A stretch of 64,000 nucleotides of DNA from positions 675,630-739,629 of the forward strand of contig NZ_CM001775.1 in NCBI RefSeq assembly GCF_000332235.1, written 5' to 3'. A model generated the notes under the pieces. That model was not told where the DNA came from. It saw nothing but the letters and a program-made list of their open reading frames with translations, and ran no database searches. Of the stretch, positions 52,530 to 62,337 are shown in pieces. Source of the DNA: Geminocystis herdmanii PCC 6308. GTDB lineage: Bacteria > Cyanobacteriota > Cyanobacteriia > Cyanobacteriales > Cyanobacteriaceae. The position numbers were made by a program, and so were the translations under genes. Within the stretch, counting starts at the first letter, position 1. Each line of letters opens with the position of its first letter.

Positions 52530-54053
52530 TTAATTATTAATTGCTCTTGTTTCATCCATTAAAGCCTCTATATCTTCATCGGATAATTGTTGAATATAAT
52601 TAACTTTTACTTCTTCTAATAAAATTACTAATAATTCCTCTATTTTATTCACATCATATCGAGCATTGGGTCGTAAATTTAAAGTTTTAGTGGCTTTATT
52701 AATAATCTTTTCTAAATGTTTCTCAAAGATAGGGTCTTCTTTTAAAATACCATTCATACTATTCAAAAATATTTGATAAGATTGAGTCGCTAATTTATTG
52801 CTAATATTCTCAGGAAAACTTTGAAATCCGGGTAAGTTTTTTATATTTTCATAAACGGGGGATTCGGTAATAGTTTTTAGCATTATATAGCTTAATAAAA
52901 CTTCTACTTCTGGACGAATTTCTGGTAACATTTCATAGACGACTAAATTGATTAATAATTTAACTATTTCCGCCGATTCATTCTTACCACTTAAGTTAAT
53001 ATATTCTTTAATTTCTTGTTGAAATAATGTTTTTTCGATCGAACCTTTTTCAATAGTTTTTTGGACTTGATTAACGATTCTCAACACCACAATTTGAGTA
53101 ATATCTCCTGCAATTCCTGCTACAAAACCTTGACTAATTTGTTTTTGTATGCGTTTATAAGTTAAGAGTTTACTATCATTTAAACGAATACTAATAGGGA
53201 TAATTCTTAACCATCTTAAATAAGGTGAAAAGAAAATTAAATCATACCAACGCCAAAAAATTGCATCCTGAAATTTAACTCCGTGATAACGCATACTAAT
53301 GACGAGACAACGAATCATAAAATCAGTAAAAATAATCACTATAAAAGGAAAATCTAATAAGCCAAAATAATCGACAAATCTACCATTTTCTCCGATGGGT
53401 CTCCAATAATTTGTATTAATTAATGGTCTAATTTTTTGGTTAAAAAACCTCAGTTGTCCATCTAAATTATTCTCTAAATTATCCACAGTCCAAAAGGAAG
53501 TAAAAGCAAATGTAGAGGAAGATTCTGGATTGTCTATATAGTTATCCATGTGTTCCCTCATTCTATTTTTAATAATTTCTAAAGTGCCACTTTTATTAGC
53601 TAATCTAAAAGGATCTTCTCTAATCATATCAACACTCATTTCTCTTAATCTTTTTAAGATTTCTTGGGTTTTTTCATTATCTAAACCATATTGATTAATC
53701 CTGTTTTCTAACAAATCAACTTCCTCTAAATAAAACTGTGTATCTCTATAAGGTTCAATACCTTTTATCACATCATATTGAATAATTTTTTCTCTCAATC
53801 TTTTCGGTACAATTTCTAATTGAATACCATTAGATTCATAAGGACCTAGTTTAAATTGTCCTACAGTTATCACTCCATTTAACCATATATCTCGTAATGG
53901 AATATAGCTTAAATCAAACAAGACTAACCCAAAATTTAACACTGATACCAATGCCATGATTCGACTAATAAATAATCGATCGTAATACCAATTTAACAAT
54001 TTGAAAAAAAAGAATAATTTTTGTTGCGATTCATTAGATTGAGAACTTTTCAT
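52530..54053 (-). CDS. Large cyanobacterial membrane protein, unknown
   Basis: 507 aa. Membrane segments near residues 33-55, 220-245 and 260-300 (WYYDRLFISRIMALVSVLNF, GLLDFPFIVIIFTDFMIRCL), with an extracytoplasmic charged region between the first two. The C-terminal part is helical and acidic. The arrangement recalls ion-channel-like or mechanosensitive proteins, but no signature is convincing. It is divergent from pyrC with 74 bp between. Confidence 0.7.
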   Translation of the reverse strand: MKSSQSNESQQKLFFFFKLLNWYYDRLFISRIMALVSVLNFGLVLFDLSYIPLRDIWLNGVITVGQFKLGPYESNGIQLEIVPKRLREKIIQYDVIKGIEPYRDTQFYLEEVDLLENRINQYGLDNEKTQEILKRLREMSVDMIREDPFRLANKSGTLEIIKNRMREHMDNYIDNPESSSTFAFTSFWTVDNLENNLDGQLRFFNQKIRPLINTNYWRPIGENGRFVDYFGLLDFPFIVIIFTDFMIRCLVISMRYHGVKFQDAIFWRWYDLIFFSPYLRWLRIIPISIRLNDSKLLTYKRIQKQISQGFVAGIAGDITQIVVLRIVNQVQKTIEKGSIEKTLFQQEIKEYINLSGKNESAEIVKLLINLVVYEMLPEIRPEVEVLLSYIMLKTITESPVYENIKNLPGFQSFPENISNKLATQSYQIFLNSMNGILKEDPIFEKHLEKIINKATKTLNLRPNARYDVNKIEELLVILLEEVKVNYIQQLSDEDIEALMDETRAINN

Positions 54054-54127
54054 GGGTTAAGATATTGAAAATAATTGTCAGTTAACAACTTAAAATTTTT
54101 TAAATTATTAAATAATTTATTATAACT

Positions 54128-55444
54128 ATGACTTCTAATTTATTAATTCGTAATGCTGAAATTTTATTACCTGATGGTAATCTTTTCTTAGGAGATTTAA
54201 GCATCAAAGACGGAAAAATTGCCGAAATTGGTACTCAATTACAAGATGATTCGGCACAAATTATCGATGCTACTGGTTTAACTTTACTACCGGGGGTAAT
54301 CGATCCACAAGTCCATTTTCGTGAACCGGGTTTAGAATATAAAGAAGACCTGTTTACTGCTTCTTGTGCCTGTGCTAAGGGGGGAGTCACATCCTTTCTG
54401 GAAATGCCCAATACGAGACCTTTAACCACCACTCAGGAAAGATTAGACGAGAAGTTGCACTTAGCTAGTCAAAAATGTTTAGTCAATTATGGCTTTTTCA
54501 TGGGGGCAACGGCAGAAAATCTCGATGACTTGAGAAATGCCAATCCTGCTTGTGGTATCAAAATTTTTATGGGATCAAATCATGGCGCTTTGTTGGTAAG
54601 CACAGAGGAAGAAATTGAACCGATTTTCGCTAAAGGTAGTCGTTTAATTGCAGTCCATGCGGAAGATCAAGCTAGAATTGTAGAGAGAAAAAAACAGTTT
54701 CAGGATATTACAGAACCTGCGATTCATTCTGAGATTCAAGACGAAACCGCCGCGCTCAATGCCACGAAATTGGCGGTAAAATTATCTAATAAGTACCAAC
54801 GCCGTTTACACATTTTACACCTTAGCACGGGTATCGAAGCGGAATATTTACGAGAACATAAAAGCCCTTGGATTTCTACGGAAGTCACTCCCCAACATCT
54901 GTTACTGAATACTGATGATTATGAAAGAATCGGTACTTTAGCACAAATGAACCCTCCCCTTCGATCGAAAGAAAATAATGAAATTCTCTGGAAAGCCTTA
55001 CTAGATGGAGTTATTGACTGTATCGCTACCGATCACGCTCCCCATACTTTAGAAGAAAAAGCGAAATCCTATCCCCATAGCCCTTCGGGAATGCCGGGGG
55101 TAGAAACTTCTTTACTCTTGATGTTGACGGAGCATAAAAAAGGACGTTGCACCCTTGCTCAAGTAGTTAAATGGATGTGTACCAACCCTGCCAAACTCTA
55201 CAATATTCCTAACAAGGGAGAGATTAAAGTCGGTTATGATGCTGATGTAATTTTAGTCGATTTGAAAAATTATAAACCTGTTTTAAAGGAAAATTTAGCC
55301 ACAAAATGCGGTTGGAGTCCCTTTGAAGGTTGGAGCTTGACGGGGTGGCCAGTCTATACGATCGTACTAGGGAATATTGCCTTAGAGAAAGGAAAACTCA
55401 ATACCGAAGTGAGGGGAAAAGCCTTAACTTTCGGAAGTAATTAG
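54128..55444 (+). CDS. pyrC: Dihydroorotase
   Basis: 438 aa, long type (class I). Binuclear zinc site: PQVHFREPGLEYKEDL (H-x-H), K/HLSTGIEA and CIATDHAPHTLEEKAK (D). Also EMPNTRPLTTT and GMPGVETSLLLMLT. Third step of pyrimidine synthesis, cyclising carbamoyl aspartate. No neighbours in the pathway. Confidence 0.96.
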   Translation: MTSNLLIRNAEILLPDGNLFLGDLSIKDGKIAEIGTQLQDDSAQIIDATGLTLLPGVIDPQVHFREPGLEYKEDLFTASCACAKGGVTSFLEMPNTRPLTTTQERLDEKLHLASQKCLVNYGFFMGATAENLDDLRNANPACGIKIFMGSNHGALLVSTEEEIEPIFAKGSRLIAVHAEDQARIVERKKQFQDITEPAIHSEIQDETAALNATKLAVKLSNKYQRRLHILHLSTGIEAEYLREHKSPWISTEVTPQHLLLNTDDYERIGTLAQMNPPLRSKENNEILWKALLDGVIDCIATDHAPHTLEEKAKSYPHSPSGMPGVETSLLLMLTEHKKGRCTLAQVVKWMCTNPAKLYNIPNKGEIKVGYDADVILVDLKNYKPVLKENLATKCGWSPFEGWSLTGWPVYTIVLGNIALEKGKLNTEVRGKALTFGSN

Positions 55445-55642
55445 GAATGAGGAATTAGGAATAGGTATAAATCGGAAATGTCATGTTAAGATATGCTAAG
55501 AAAAATTTTATCTATCATTATCAATAGTCAGTTTACATATTTATAATTTTAACTTTTTTATATTTTTAGTCGATCCCGTAGCGCCATTCCTAGCGCTCGA
55601 ATCAAGTCATTTCACCATCTTTTAAGATAAACGATTTAACCT

Positions 55643-57475
55643 ATGACCACAAACACAGAAAGCAATAATTGGAAAATTTCATGGCAATTATTGAGTTTGA
55701 TTTTAGCCGTTAGCTTCGGCGGAATCGGATTTTTAGCCACCACAGTCTTATTACGTTTACCCAGTAACCCCAGTTGCAACAGTATTTCTCTATTTTTTAG
55801 CTCCGCCACTAATCGAATTTATTGTGCTCAACTCGAAGCCGAAAAAAATGAAGTCGATAGTCTCTTAAAAGCTATCGCCCTCTTAGAAGAATTATCCCCA
55901 GAACATCCCCTACGCAATGAAATAAATCGCTATACAAAAGAATGGTCAGAAGATATTTTAAAACTAGCGGAAAAAGAATTAAATCAGGGAAAATTAGAAG
56001 AAGCCATTGCCATTGCTCGTAAAATTCCCTCCACCGTACAAAATTACGCCATGGTAGAAGAAACCATCGCTCAATGGAATGAAATTTGGGACAAAGCGGA
56101 AACAATTCAAGAAGAAATTGAGACTGAATTAAGAAATTCTCAATGGAATAAGGCTTTTTTAGTCGCCGTTAACTTATTAAATATAAATAATGATTATTGG
56201 CAAACGACAAAATATCAAGAAATTGTTAAAACCATTAATTTGGCAAGGGAAGAAAGTAAACAGCTTGATGGTGCTTATATTACATTGAGAGCTGGAGGAT
56301 TAGATAATTATCTGAAAACCATTGAAGTCGCTTCTGTGATTCCTCCCTCTAGTTATTCCTATAACGAAGCGAATAAATTAATTGAAGAAGCGGAAAATAA
56401 AATTACTGATATGGTAGTTACGTTTGTTGATAATAATGATTGGAATGGATTAGGTGATTTAGCTTCTAAAATTCCTGATCAAAGTAAACTCAAAACTCAG
56501 GCTAGAGATTGGACAATCATCGCTAGTGCTGGAAGAAATGCTAATCTTGGTACGGTGTCAGGGATGGAATTGGCTATTGCAGAAGGGGAGCAGATTCCCA
56601 GTGATAGCAAACTTTATAATAAAACTAGAGAACTTTTACAATCATGGATTGCTCAAAAAGAAGATTTGACTCATTTAGCTAATGCCAGAGATTTAGCTCG
56701 ATCGGGTAATATCGGAGACTTAAACGCCGCTATCACCAAAGCCCAATTAGTGGGTAATGATAATCCTTTATATCGAGAAGCTCGTCAAGAAATTCGTCAA
56801 TGGCAAAGAGAAATACAAATCCAAGAAGATAAACCAATTCTCGCTCAAGCTCAACAGTTAGCATTAGGTAATAATATACAATCGTGGCAAAATGCCATTA
56901 ATCAAGCCAGTCAAATTAAGTCCGATCGAGCATTATATACCGAAGCCAGTGATTCGATTCGGGAATGGCGCCGTAACATTGAACGAGTGGAAGATCGACC
57001 TATTTTAGATCAAGCCATGGCATTGAGTAATGGTAGTGACTTTCAACAAGCCATTAACGTTGCTAGTCGTATCGGCAGAGGAAGGGCATTATATACAGAA
57101 TCTCAAAATGAGATTCGCCGTTGGCGCCGTGAAATGAACGCCCAAGAAGACTTACAAAGAGCCTATCAAACTGCCCAAAACAGTGATCCTCAATCTCTTT
57201 CCTCCGCCATCAATATTGCCCGTAGAATCCCCTCTAGTGCCTCCATTGAAAGCCAAAGTCGTCAAGCCGTCAATCGATGGTCAGAACAGCTTTTAATGAC
57301 TGCCCGAAGAACGGCGGGAGATTATTCTTTAAACTCGATCGAACAAGCCATCAAAATCGCCGAAATGATCCCTTCTGGTACTTCCGCCTACAACCAAGCT
57401 AGAGAAGAAATCCGCAACTGGCGCAAGGAATTAACACCCTCCTTAAATTATGAAATACAACCAATTAATAATTAA
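55643..57475 (+). CDS. Repeat-rich membrane-anchored protein, unknown
   Basis: 610 aa. N-terminal anchor (LLSLILAVSFGGIGFLATTV) followed by a short cysteine region and about ten loosely repeated helical units. These contain A-x-x-x-x-R-x-I/P-S and the conserved WRR(E/N)I / IRxWRRE closers (for example EIRQWQREIQIQEDKPILAQ, IREWRRNIERVEDRPILDQA). Resembles TPR-like scaffold proteins; probably an extracytoplasmic or thylakoid scaffold. Function unknown. Confidence 0.75.
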   Translation: MTTNTESNNWKISWQLLSLILAVSFGGIGFLATTVLLRLPSNPSCNSISLFFSSATNRIYCAQLEAEKNEVDSLLKAIALLEELSPEHPLRNEINRYTKEWSEDILKLAEKELNQGKLEEAIAIARKIPSTVQNYAMVEETIAQWNEIWDKAETIQEEIETELRNSQWNKAFLVAVNLLNINNDYWQTTKYQEIVKTINLAREESKQLDGAYITLRAGGLDNYLKTIEVASVIPPSSYSYNEANKLIEEAENKITDMVVTFVDNNDWNGLGDLASKIPDQSKLKTQARDWTIIASAGRNANLGTVSGMELAIAEGEQIPSDSKLYNKTRELLQSWIAQKEDLTHLANARDLARSGNIGDLNAAITKAQLVGNDNPLYREARQEIRQWQREIQIQEDKPILAQAQQLALGNNIQSWQNAINQASQIKSDRALYTEASDSIREWRRNIERVEDRPILDQAMALSNGSDFQQAINVASRIGRGRALYTESQNEIRRWRREMNAQEDLQRAYQTAQNSDPQSLSSAINIARRIPSSASIESQSRQAVNRWSEQLLMTARRTAGDYSLNSIEQAIKIAEMIPSGTSAYNQAREEIRNWRKELTPSLNYEIQPINN

Positions 57476-57534
57476 TGAAGAATGAAAAATGAAGAATGAA
57501 GGATAAAGAATGAAACTATACAAAACAATTCTAA

Positions 57535-57581
57535 GTTCAATTTATTGAACGTGATCCGATTAACCGTGTAATTCATTACAC
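57535..57581 (+). repeat. Double-hairpin repeat, copy 2
   Basis: GTTCAATTTATTGAAC, 15-nt spacer, GTGTAATTCATTACAC, between two convergently unrelated same-strand genes. Confidence 0.85.
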
Positions 57582-57641
57582 GATGGGTTATTGATTAACA
57601 ACTTTTCCCATACCTATTACCTATTACCGAATACCTAAATT

Positions 57642-58712
57642 ATGATCACCAATAACCATACTTTGACACCAGAAGAAAAAGAAACCATCATCATCTCTCT
57701 ATTGCATAAAAAAGGATGTTGGGTTGATTGGGGCAAAGGTTGCCATAAACTGCAACTGTCAGGTGTTGAAAAACAAGAAATTTTTGAAAAAACAGGATTA
57801 CAAACCAGTCAACAAAACTTAGTTGTCGTTGCCAGTCAAGTATATGATAGTTTAGTAAAATGCGAAGCACCCCAAGAGTTATTAACCTATTATCAAGGTC
57901 CTCGCAGTGATGTATTATACGAGTTTAGAGTTTTAAATCACGAAGAAAGACTAGCCGCAGCACTTTTAGCCAAGGAAAAACAACTAGATGTGGATGGTGC
58001 ATCATTTTTAGCCAAAGCGATGAAACACTTTTCTCATTTATCCCAACCGCCAACGGGTTTTACTATTCACCCCGGAGATGCTGTTGCTTATCAACATTGG
58101 AAAAGCGCTCGTCAAAAAAAGACATTAGCTGATAAAGCTCGTTTGATTTCTGAAGGCTTGAAATTTGCTCATTCTCCTAGTGCAAGACAATTAATTGAGC
58201 AGTTATTAACGGAAGCCGTTGATTCTACCGCCACACAAAATGCTCCTTTATTACCGATTTATCGTTTAGAAAGTGATGAAGAATTACCCTGTATTTTGCC
58301 TGTGGCGGGTACTTTTCCCCTTACTCTTGAGGATTTAGATCATATACCCCTTTTCGAGTTAATTGATCCTTTTGGTGTCACTAAAATTGCTCAAAATACC
58401 CAAGTTGTTTCTATTCCTAGTTGGCAGGTAATTTTAAAAGCTCAACATCCAGCGGTGATTTTCTGTCGTAGCGAAGATTTACCCAAGGCTACCAGTACTA
58501 AATCTGAGGAGTTTTTAGTTGTAGTGGATTTAGCGGTTAAAGAATGGAATATTAATCATTATTTTATGGTATCTGAAGACGATCGAATTAAATTTAACTG
58601 GTTCGATCGTACTCCATCTTCCCCCATTCTAGGTCAACTATTACTGATTTTGAGACCAAAAAAAATCCTTGACGAAGGTAATTTAACTGAACCTTGGCAA
58701 ATGGACGATTAG
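57642..58712 (+). CDS. raf1: Rubisco accumulation factor 1 (Raf1)
   Basis: 356 aa. Assembly chaperone that stabilises RbcL dimers. Diagnostic blocks: LLHKKGCWVDWGKGCHKLQL, EFRVLNHEERLAAALLAKEK, GFTIHPGDAVAYQHWKSARQ and the beta domain (LPIYRLESDEELPCILPVAG, QVILKAQHPAVIFC), matching the Raf1 alpha and beta domains. Length fits. No rbc genes in the window, as usual for raf1. Confidence 0.88.
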   Translation: MITNNHTLTPEEKETIIISLLHKKGCWVDWGKGCHKLQLSGVEKQEIFEKTGLQTSQQNLVVVASQVYDSLVKCEAPQELLTYYQGPRSDVLYEFRVLNHEERLAAALLAKEKQLDVDGASFLAKAMKHFSHLSQPPTGFTIHPGDAVAYQHWKSARQKKTLADKARLISEGLKFAHSPSARQLIEQLLTEAVDSTATQNAPLLPIYRLESDEELPCILPVAGTFPLTLEDLDHIPLFELIDPFGVTKIAQNTQVVSIPSWQVILKAQHPAVIFCRSEDLPKATSTKSEEFLVVVDLAVKEWNINHYFMVSEDDRIKFNWFDRTPSSPILGQLLLILRPKKILDEGNLTEPWQMDD

Positions 58713-58715
58713 ACG

Positions 58716-58745
58716 ATTAACAATTAACAATTAACAATTAACAAT
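58716..58745. repeat. Heptamer repeat TTAACAA x 4
   Basis: Four perfect 7-bp units just after raf1. Confidence 0.85.
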
Positions 58746-58868
58746 CTATTTTGCACGAGTACTTAATTCACCTTATTAAGTTTTTGTAACAAATGATACA
58801 GATTTATTTTTTTTTGTTATTATGGAAATAAGAAAATAAATAATTAATAAAAAAAAGAGGTATAAAAA

Positions 58869-59036
58869 ATGATGAATATTACTCGTAAAAGTCAAATGAG
58901 TGCCAATGCTGGTCAAGCCTACAAAGATAGTTTACGCAAAAATATAGAACATCGTTTAGAAGTAGCTAGAAGTCAAGGGGATCAAAAATTAATCGAGCAA
59001 TTAGAACAAGAAGCGGCTTATTTACATTTAAAATAA
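58869..59036 (+). CDS. Small conserved protein, 55 aa
   Basis: MMNITRKSQMSANAGQAYKD then NIEHRLEVARSQGDQKLIEQ and LEQEAAYLHLK; helical, charged. Typical of the short SAMxxxAxxY-type cyanobacterial proteins of unknown role. Followed by a strong terminator, so it is a single-gene unit. The SD-like AAGAGG lies 10 bp upstream of the ATG. Confidence 0.75.
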   Translation: MMNITRKSQMSANAGQAYKDSLRKNIEHRLEVARSQGDQKLIEQLEQEAAYLHLK

Positions 59037-59084
59037 AAACATACTCATCAAAAATTTATTGTTTTTTTATGAAAAAAGATGAAG

Positions 59085-59107
59085 AAGGGGAATACCCCTT
59101 TTTTTTT
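59085..59107 (+). terminator. Intrinsic terminator after the 55-aa gene
   Basis: AAGGGG / CCCCTT stem with a short AATA loop and nine T. It lies 49 bp after the stop. Confidence 0.9.
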
Positions 59108-59272
59108 GTGGAAATTTGCTAAAAATCCCCTGAAGAATCTAATATTTGTCAACATTTCATGATAAATATGATTTGAGTTAAATGGATAATGTTAAGTTAT
59201 TTTCTTTGATATTAAAGTTACAATAAAATAATAAAAGATAAGTCTTTATTTACGTTCGGAAAAGAGGGAACT

Positions 59273-60445
59273 ATGGTAATAAAAACTGATGTGATGACAG
59301 AGTTAAAAGAAACTCTAAGTACGATCGCCAAAGAAAATAAAAATGGAGTCTTATTCTGCAAATCGAAAGAAGTTGTGGGAGAAATTCATTTTTTTTCAGG
59401 AAAATTAGCTTATGCCGTCATCAAAAAGCATCGAGTTAGAAGGTGGAAAAGAGGATTAATTAAAGCCAAAATAGAGGATAAATTTGACACAATTTCTTTT
59501 AGTAACGAACAACCTTGGGAATATGAATTATTGCATCATCAATTAGGACAAAAAAAAATTGGTATGACTCAGATAAAAGAGGCGATTCGTTATGTAACAG
59601 ATGAGGCTTTTTTTGAGTTATTGGGATACACTGATTTACAACTACAATGGCAAGATAAGCAAAAAACTCAATCAGGTTTAGTCTTGGTGTTAGCTTTATC
59701 AGGTCAAGAAGTTAGCCTCATATTAGATAGTGTGGTTAAATTAAGGACTAATTGGGAGAGTCTTGGTTTAAAAGCGGTTAGCCCCAGTTTAGCACCATTA
59801 TCAAAGTTGGATGAACCCAAACAATCATTACCTTTATTAGCTGGTTTGGAAGGAAAATTAAGTATTTGGGATTTGGCTATAAAAAACAAAAAAACCATTA
59901 TTGATTTGATTCAATTACTAATTCTTTACATTCGTAAAGGCGTGGTTAAATTTAGGGAAATACCAGACATCAATTCTCCTAACGCAACTCCATCGGCAAA
60001 AGTGACGAGGGAATCTTCTCCTGTTATAGAATCTTCTCCTCCCCCTTCAACGTCAAAAGAGAGTACGTCTAAAACAAAAGCGGTTCTCATTGCCTGTATT
60101 GATGATAGCCCTGTTGTCGCTCATAATATTAAGAAAATTCTTACACCTGCTGGTTATGAAATATTAGCTATTCCCGAACCCATGCACGGTTTTTCTCAGT
60201 TAATTCAACATCAACCATCGTTGATACTTTTAGATATTAATATGCCTAACGCTAATGGCTATAGTGTCTGTCAGTTTTTGCGTAATTCTCCAGTGTTTGA
60301 AAAAACTCCAATTATTATTTTAACGGGGCAGGATACCAATATCGATCGAGCTAGAGCAAAATTAGTCGGTGCGACAGATTTTTTAGCTAAACCCCCCGAT
60401 GCAAAAATTTTACTTGCCCTTATTCAAAAATATCTTTCTTTATAA
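59273..60445 (+). CDS. PATAN-REC response regulator (PatA/PixG/TaxP type)
   Basis: 390 aa. Residues 1-230 hold the PATAN (DUF4388-like) domain (LKETLSTIAKENKNGVLFCK, GEIHFFSGKLAYAVIKKHR). After a Ser/Pro-rich linker comes a CheY-like receiver, IACIDDSPVVAHNIKKILTP, with the phospho-Asp in LILLDINMPNANGYSV and KPPDAK at the end. Such proteins link chemotaxis-type histidine kinases to type IV pilus motors for phototaxis. No kinase nearby. Confidence 0.88.
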   Translation: MVIKTDVMTELKETLSTIAKENKNGVLFCKSKEVVGEIHFFSGKLAYAVIKKHRVRRWKRGLIKAKIEDKFDTISFSNEQPWEYELLHHQLGQKKIGMTQIKEAIRYVTDEAFFELLGYTDLQLQWQDKQKTQSGLVLVLALSGQEVSLILDSVVKLRTNWESLGLKAVSPSLAPLSKLDEPKQSLPLLAGLEGKLSIWDLAIKNKKTIIDLIQLLILYIRKGVVKFREIPDINSPNATPSAKVTRESSPVIESSPPPSTSKESTSKTKAVLIACIDDSPVVAHNIKKILTPAGYEILAIPEPMHGFSQLIQHQPSLILLDINMPNANGYSVCQFLRNSPVFEKTPIIILTGQDTNIDRARAKLVGATDFLAKPPDAKILLALIQKYLSL

Positions 60446-60571
60446 GGAGTGGAGATTAGTGTTTTATATAACAGAATGAGAATATTTGTTAATTGTTAAT
60501 AATTCCTGACTATTTTATGTAAATGTCAGTATTAGAGTTAAGATTAAGAAAAGGTAAATAAATGTTATTAC

Positions 60572-61858
60572 ATGATATTATCACTAGACTCTAAATTAAA
60601 AAGTCCACCGTCTTGTCGTTATGATCTTGACATCATTTCTTTTGCGAATGGATTAACTTTAGTTCATCAGGAAATACCCACTAGTTCTGTGGTTGTTGCT
60701 GATATATGGGTAAATGCAGGTGTCACCACTGAGCCAAAATCTTGGTCTGGAATTTCTCATTTTTTAGAACATATGATCTTTAAAGGCACAAAAAATATTT
60801 TTCCGGGAGAGTTTGATTACATCGTGGAAAGTACGGGAGGATGTGCCAATGCCGCTACAAGTTATGATTATACTCACTTTTTCCTGACTACCGCTTCTCA
60901 ATATTTACCCGATACTTTGCCTTATTTAGCGGAAATTATTTTACAAGCGGAAATTCCCGATGAAGAATTTTATATTGAGCGAGATGTGGTTTTAGAGGAA
61001 ATTCGATCGAGCTATGATGATCATGATTGGATTATTATGCAAAGTCTCGCTAACACTATCTATGGAAATCATCCTTACAGTCGATCGGTATTAGGAGAAG
61101 AACCTTTACTCCTACAACATACTCCTAATCAGATGCGATGTTATCATAAAACCTATTATCAACCAGAAAATATGACGGTGGTGTTAGTGGGGAATATCGA
61201 TCGAGATAGTTCCATTTCTTTGGTTGAAAACTGTTTTCAAGATTTTACCATTCGATCGGAATGTCCAGACGTATATTTTGATAGCGAACCACCGATGATT
61301 GACATTCACCGTCAAGAGCTATTTTTACCTAGATTAGAACAACCTCGCCTCGTTATGGGTTGGATTGGACCGGGTATCGAAAATTTAGAAGGAGCGATCG
61401 CTCTTGATATGTTATCCTTAATTTTGAGTGGTGGTAGAACCTCAAGATTAGTCAGAAAATTAAGAGAAGAAGAACATTTATTATTAGATATTAGTTGCGA
61501 TTTTTCCCTGCAAAAACATTCTAGCTTATTTACTATTACAGCTTATTTATCTAGTCAAAATAGTCCACAAATAGAGAATATTATTCGCAATCAAATTCAT
61601 CGATTACAGAAAGAACCTGTTACAGCAAATGAACTGAAAAACTGTCAACGATCGTTATGTCACGACTATATATTTTCCACCGAAACCCCTGAACAATTAG
61701 CAGGATTATATGGTTATTATCAAGTTTTAAAACAAGCAAAATTAGCCCTCAAATATCCCCATATAGTAAAACAATTCACCGCCGAAAAATTACAGGCTTA
61801 TGCCTCTCAATATCTCTCTCCCGAATATTATGCCGTGTGTGAAATTAAATCTTGTTAA
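60572..61858 (+). CDS. M16-family zinc peptidase (processing-peptidase-like)
   Basis: 428 aa. HFLEH inverted zinc motif at residues 63-67 and the later glutamate in ERDVVLEEIRSSYDD. The C-terminal homologous half is present without the active site, and SGGRTSRLVRKLREEEHLLL is the usual second-half marker. Probably degrades or processes peptides in the cytoplasm or periplasm. The gene starts at 60572 with no signal peptide, so cytoplasmic. Confidence 0.9.
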   Translation: MILSLDSKLKSPPSCRYDLDIISFANGLTLVHQEIPTSSVVVADIWVNAGVTTEPKSWSGISHFLEHMIFKGTKNIFPGEFDYIVESTGGCANAATSYDYTHFFLTTASQYLPDTLPYLAEIILQAEIPDEEFYIERDVVLEEIRSSYDDHDWIIMQSLANTIYGNHPYSRSVLGEEPLLLQHTPNQMRCYHKTYYQPENMTVVLVGNIDRDSSISLVENCFQDFTIRSECPDVYFDSEPPMIDIHRQELFLPRLEQPRLVMGWIGPGIENLEGAIALDMLSLILSGGRTSRLVRKLREEEHLLLDISCDFSLQKHSSLFTITAYLSSQNSPQIENIIRNQIHRLQKEPVTANELKNCQRSLCHDYIFSTETPEQLAGLYGYYQVLKQAKLALKYPHIVKQFTAEKLQAYASQYLSPEYYAVCEIKSC

Positions 61859-61905
61859 CGGTAAATAAGTGAGTAAAATTAATTGTATATTTACATTAAA
61901 ATTGA

Positions 61906-61951
61906 GTTCAATTTATTGAACAGTATCTATTAGACGTATAATTCATTACAC
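61906..61951 (+). repeat. Double-hairpin repeat, copy 3
   Basis: GTTCAATTTATTGAAC, 14-nt spacer, GTATAATTCATTACAC. Confidence 0.85.
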
Positions 61952-62002
61952 GTTGGGATAAGGGTTTTCACCAATAAATCGCTTTGCAATAAATCGCGCA
62001 GC

Positions 62003-62025
62003 GTTGCGAGGCACGAAGCAATCTC
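62003..62025 (+). repeat. Dispersed repeat, partial copy 4
   Basis: GTTGCGAGG-cacGAAGCAATCTC: the second half of the 40940-type repeat, in a 470-bp region between the M16 and radical SAM genes that holds no other gene (61859-62337). Confidence 0.8.
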
Positions 62026-62124
62026 AAAGCTAATAGCTTAAGTCTGCTAAAGCGACTAACAAAAATTAAATTTTGTCCCGACTTTGAAAAAACCCTAATA
62101 TCCTAACACCCCAACATTTTACTA

Positions 62125-62228
62125 TACTCATCAAGGTTATAATCTGATGTTGCAAAATGTATAGTTGCCTCTTGCCTACTTGCCTTTTGCCTACCTTCAC
62201 CAAACTCAAATTATGCCCTCGCCAAGTA
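62125..62228 (-). mobile_element. 104-bp MITE, copy D
   Basis: Identical to copy B, flanked by TA (62123-62124, 62229-62230). Its flanks are those of the repeat at 1599-1646, which has no MITE. Confidence 0.93.
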
Positions 62229-62337
62229 TAACTTACTTTGAAACAGCACCGAAGTAAGGGGAGAACGAACTTAACATACACAATTTTGTTATTATAAATA
62301 AAAAACTCATTGAATCAGTGTAATTTTTATTATTAAT

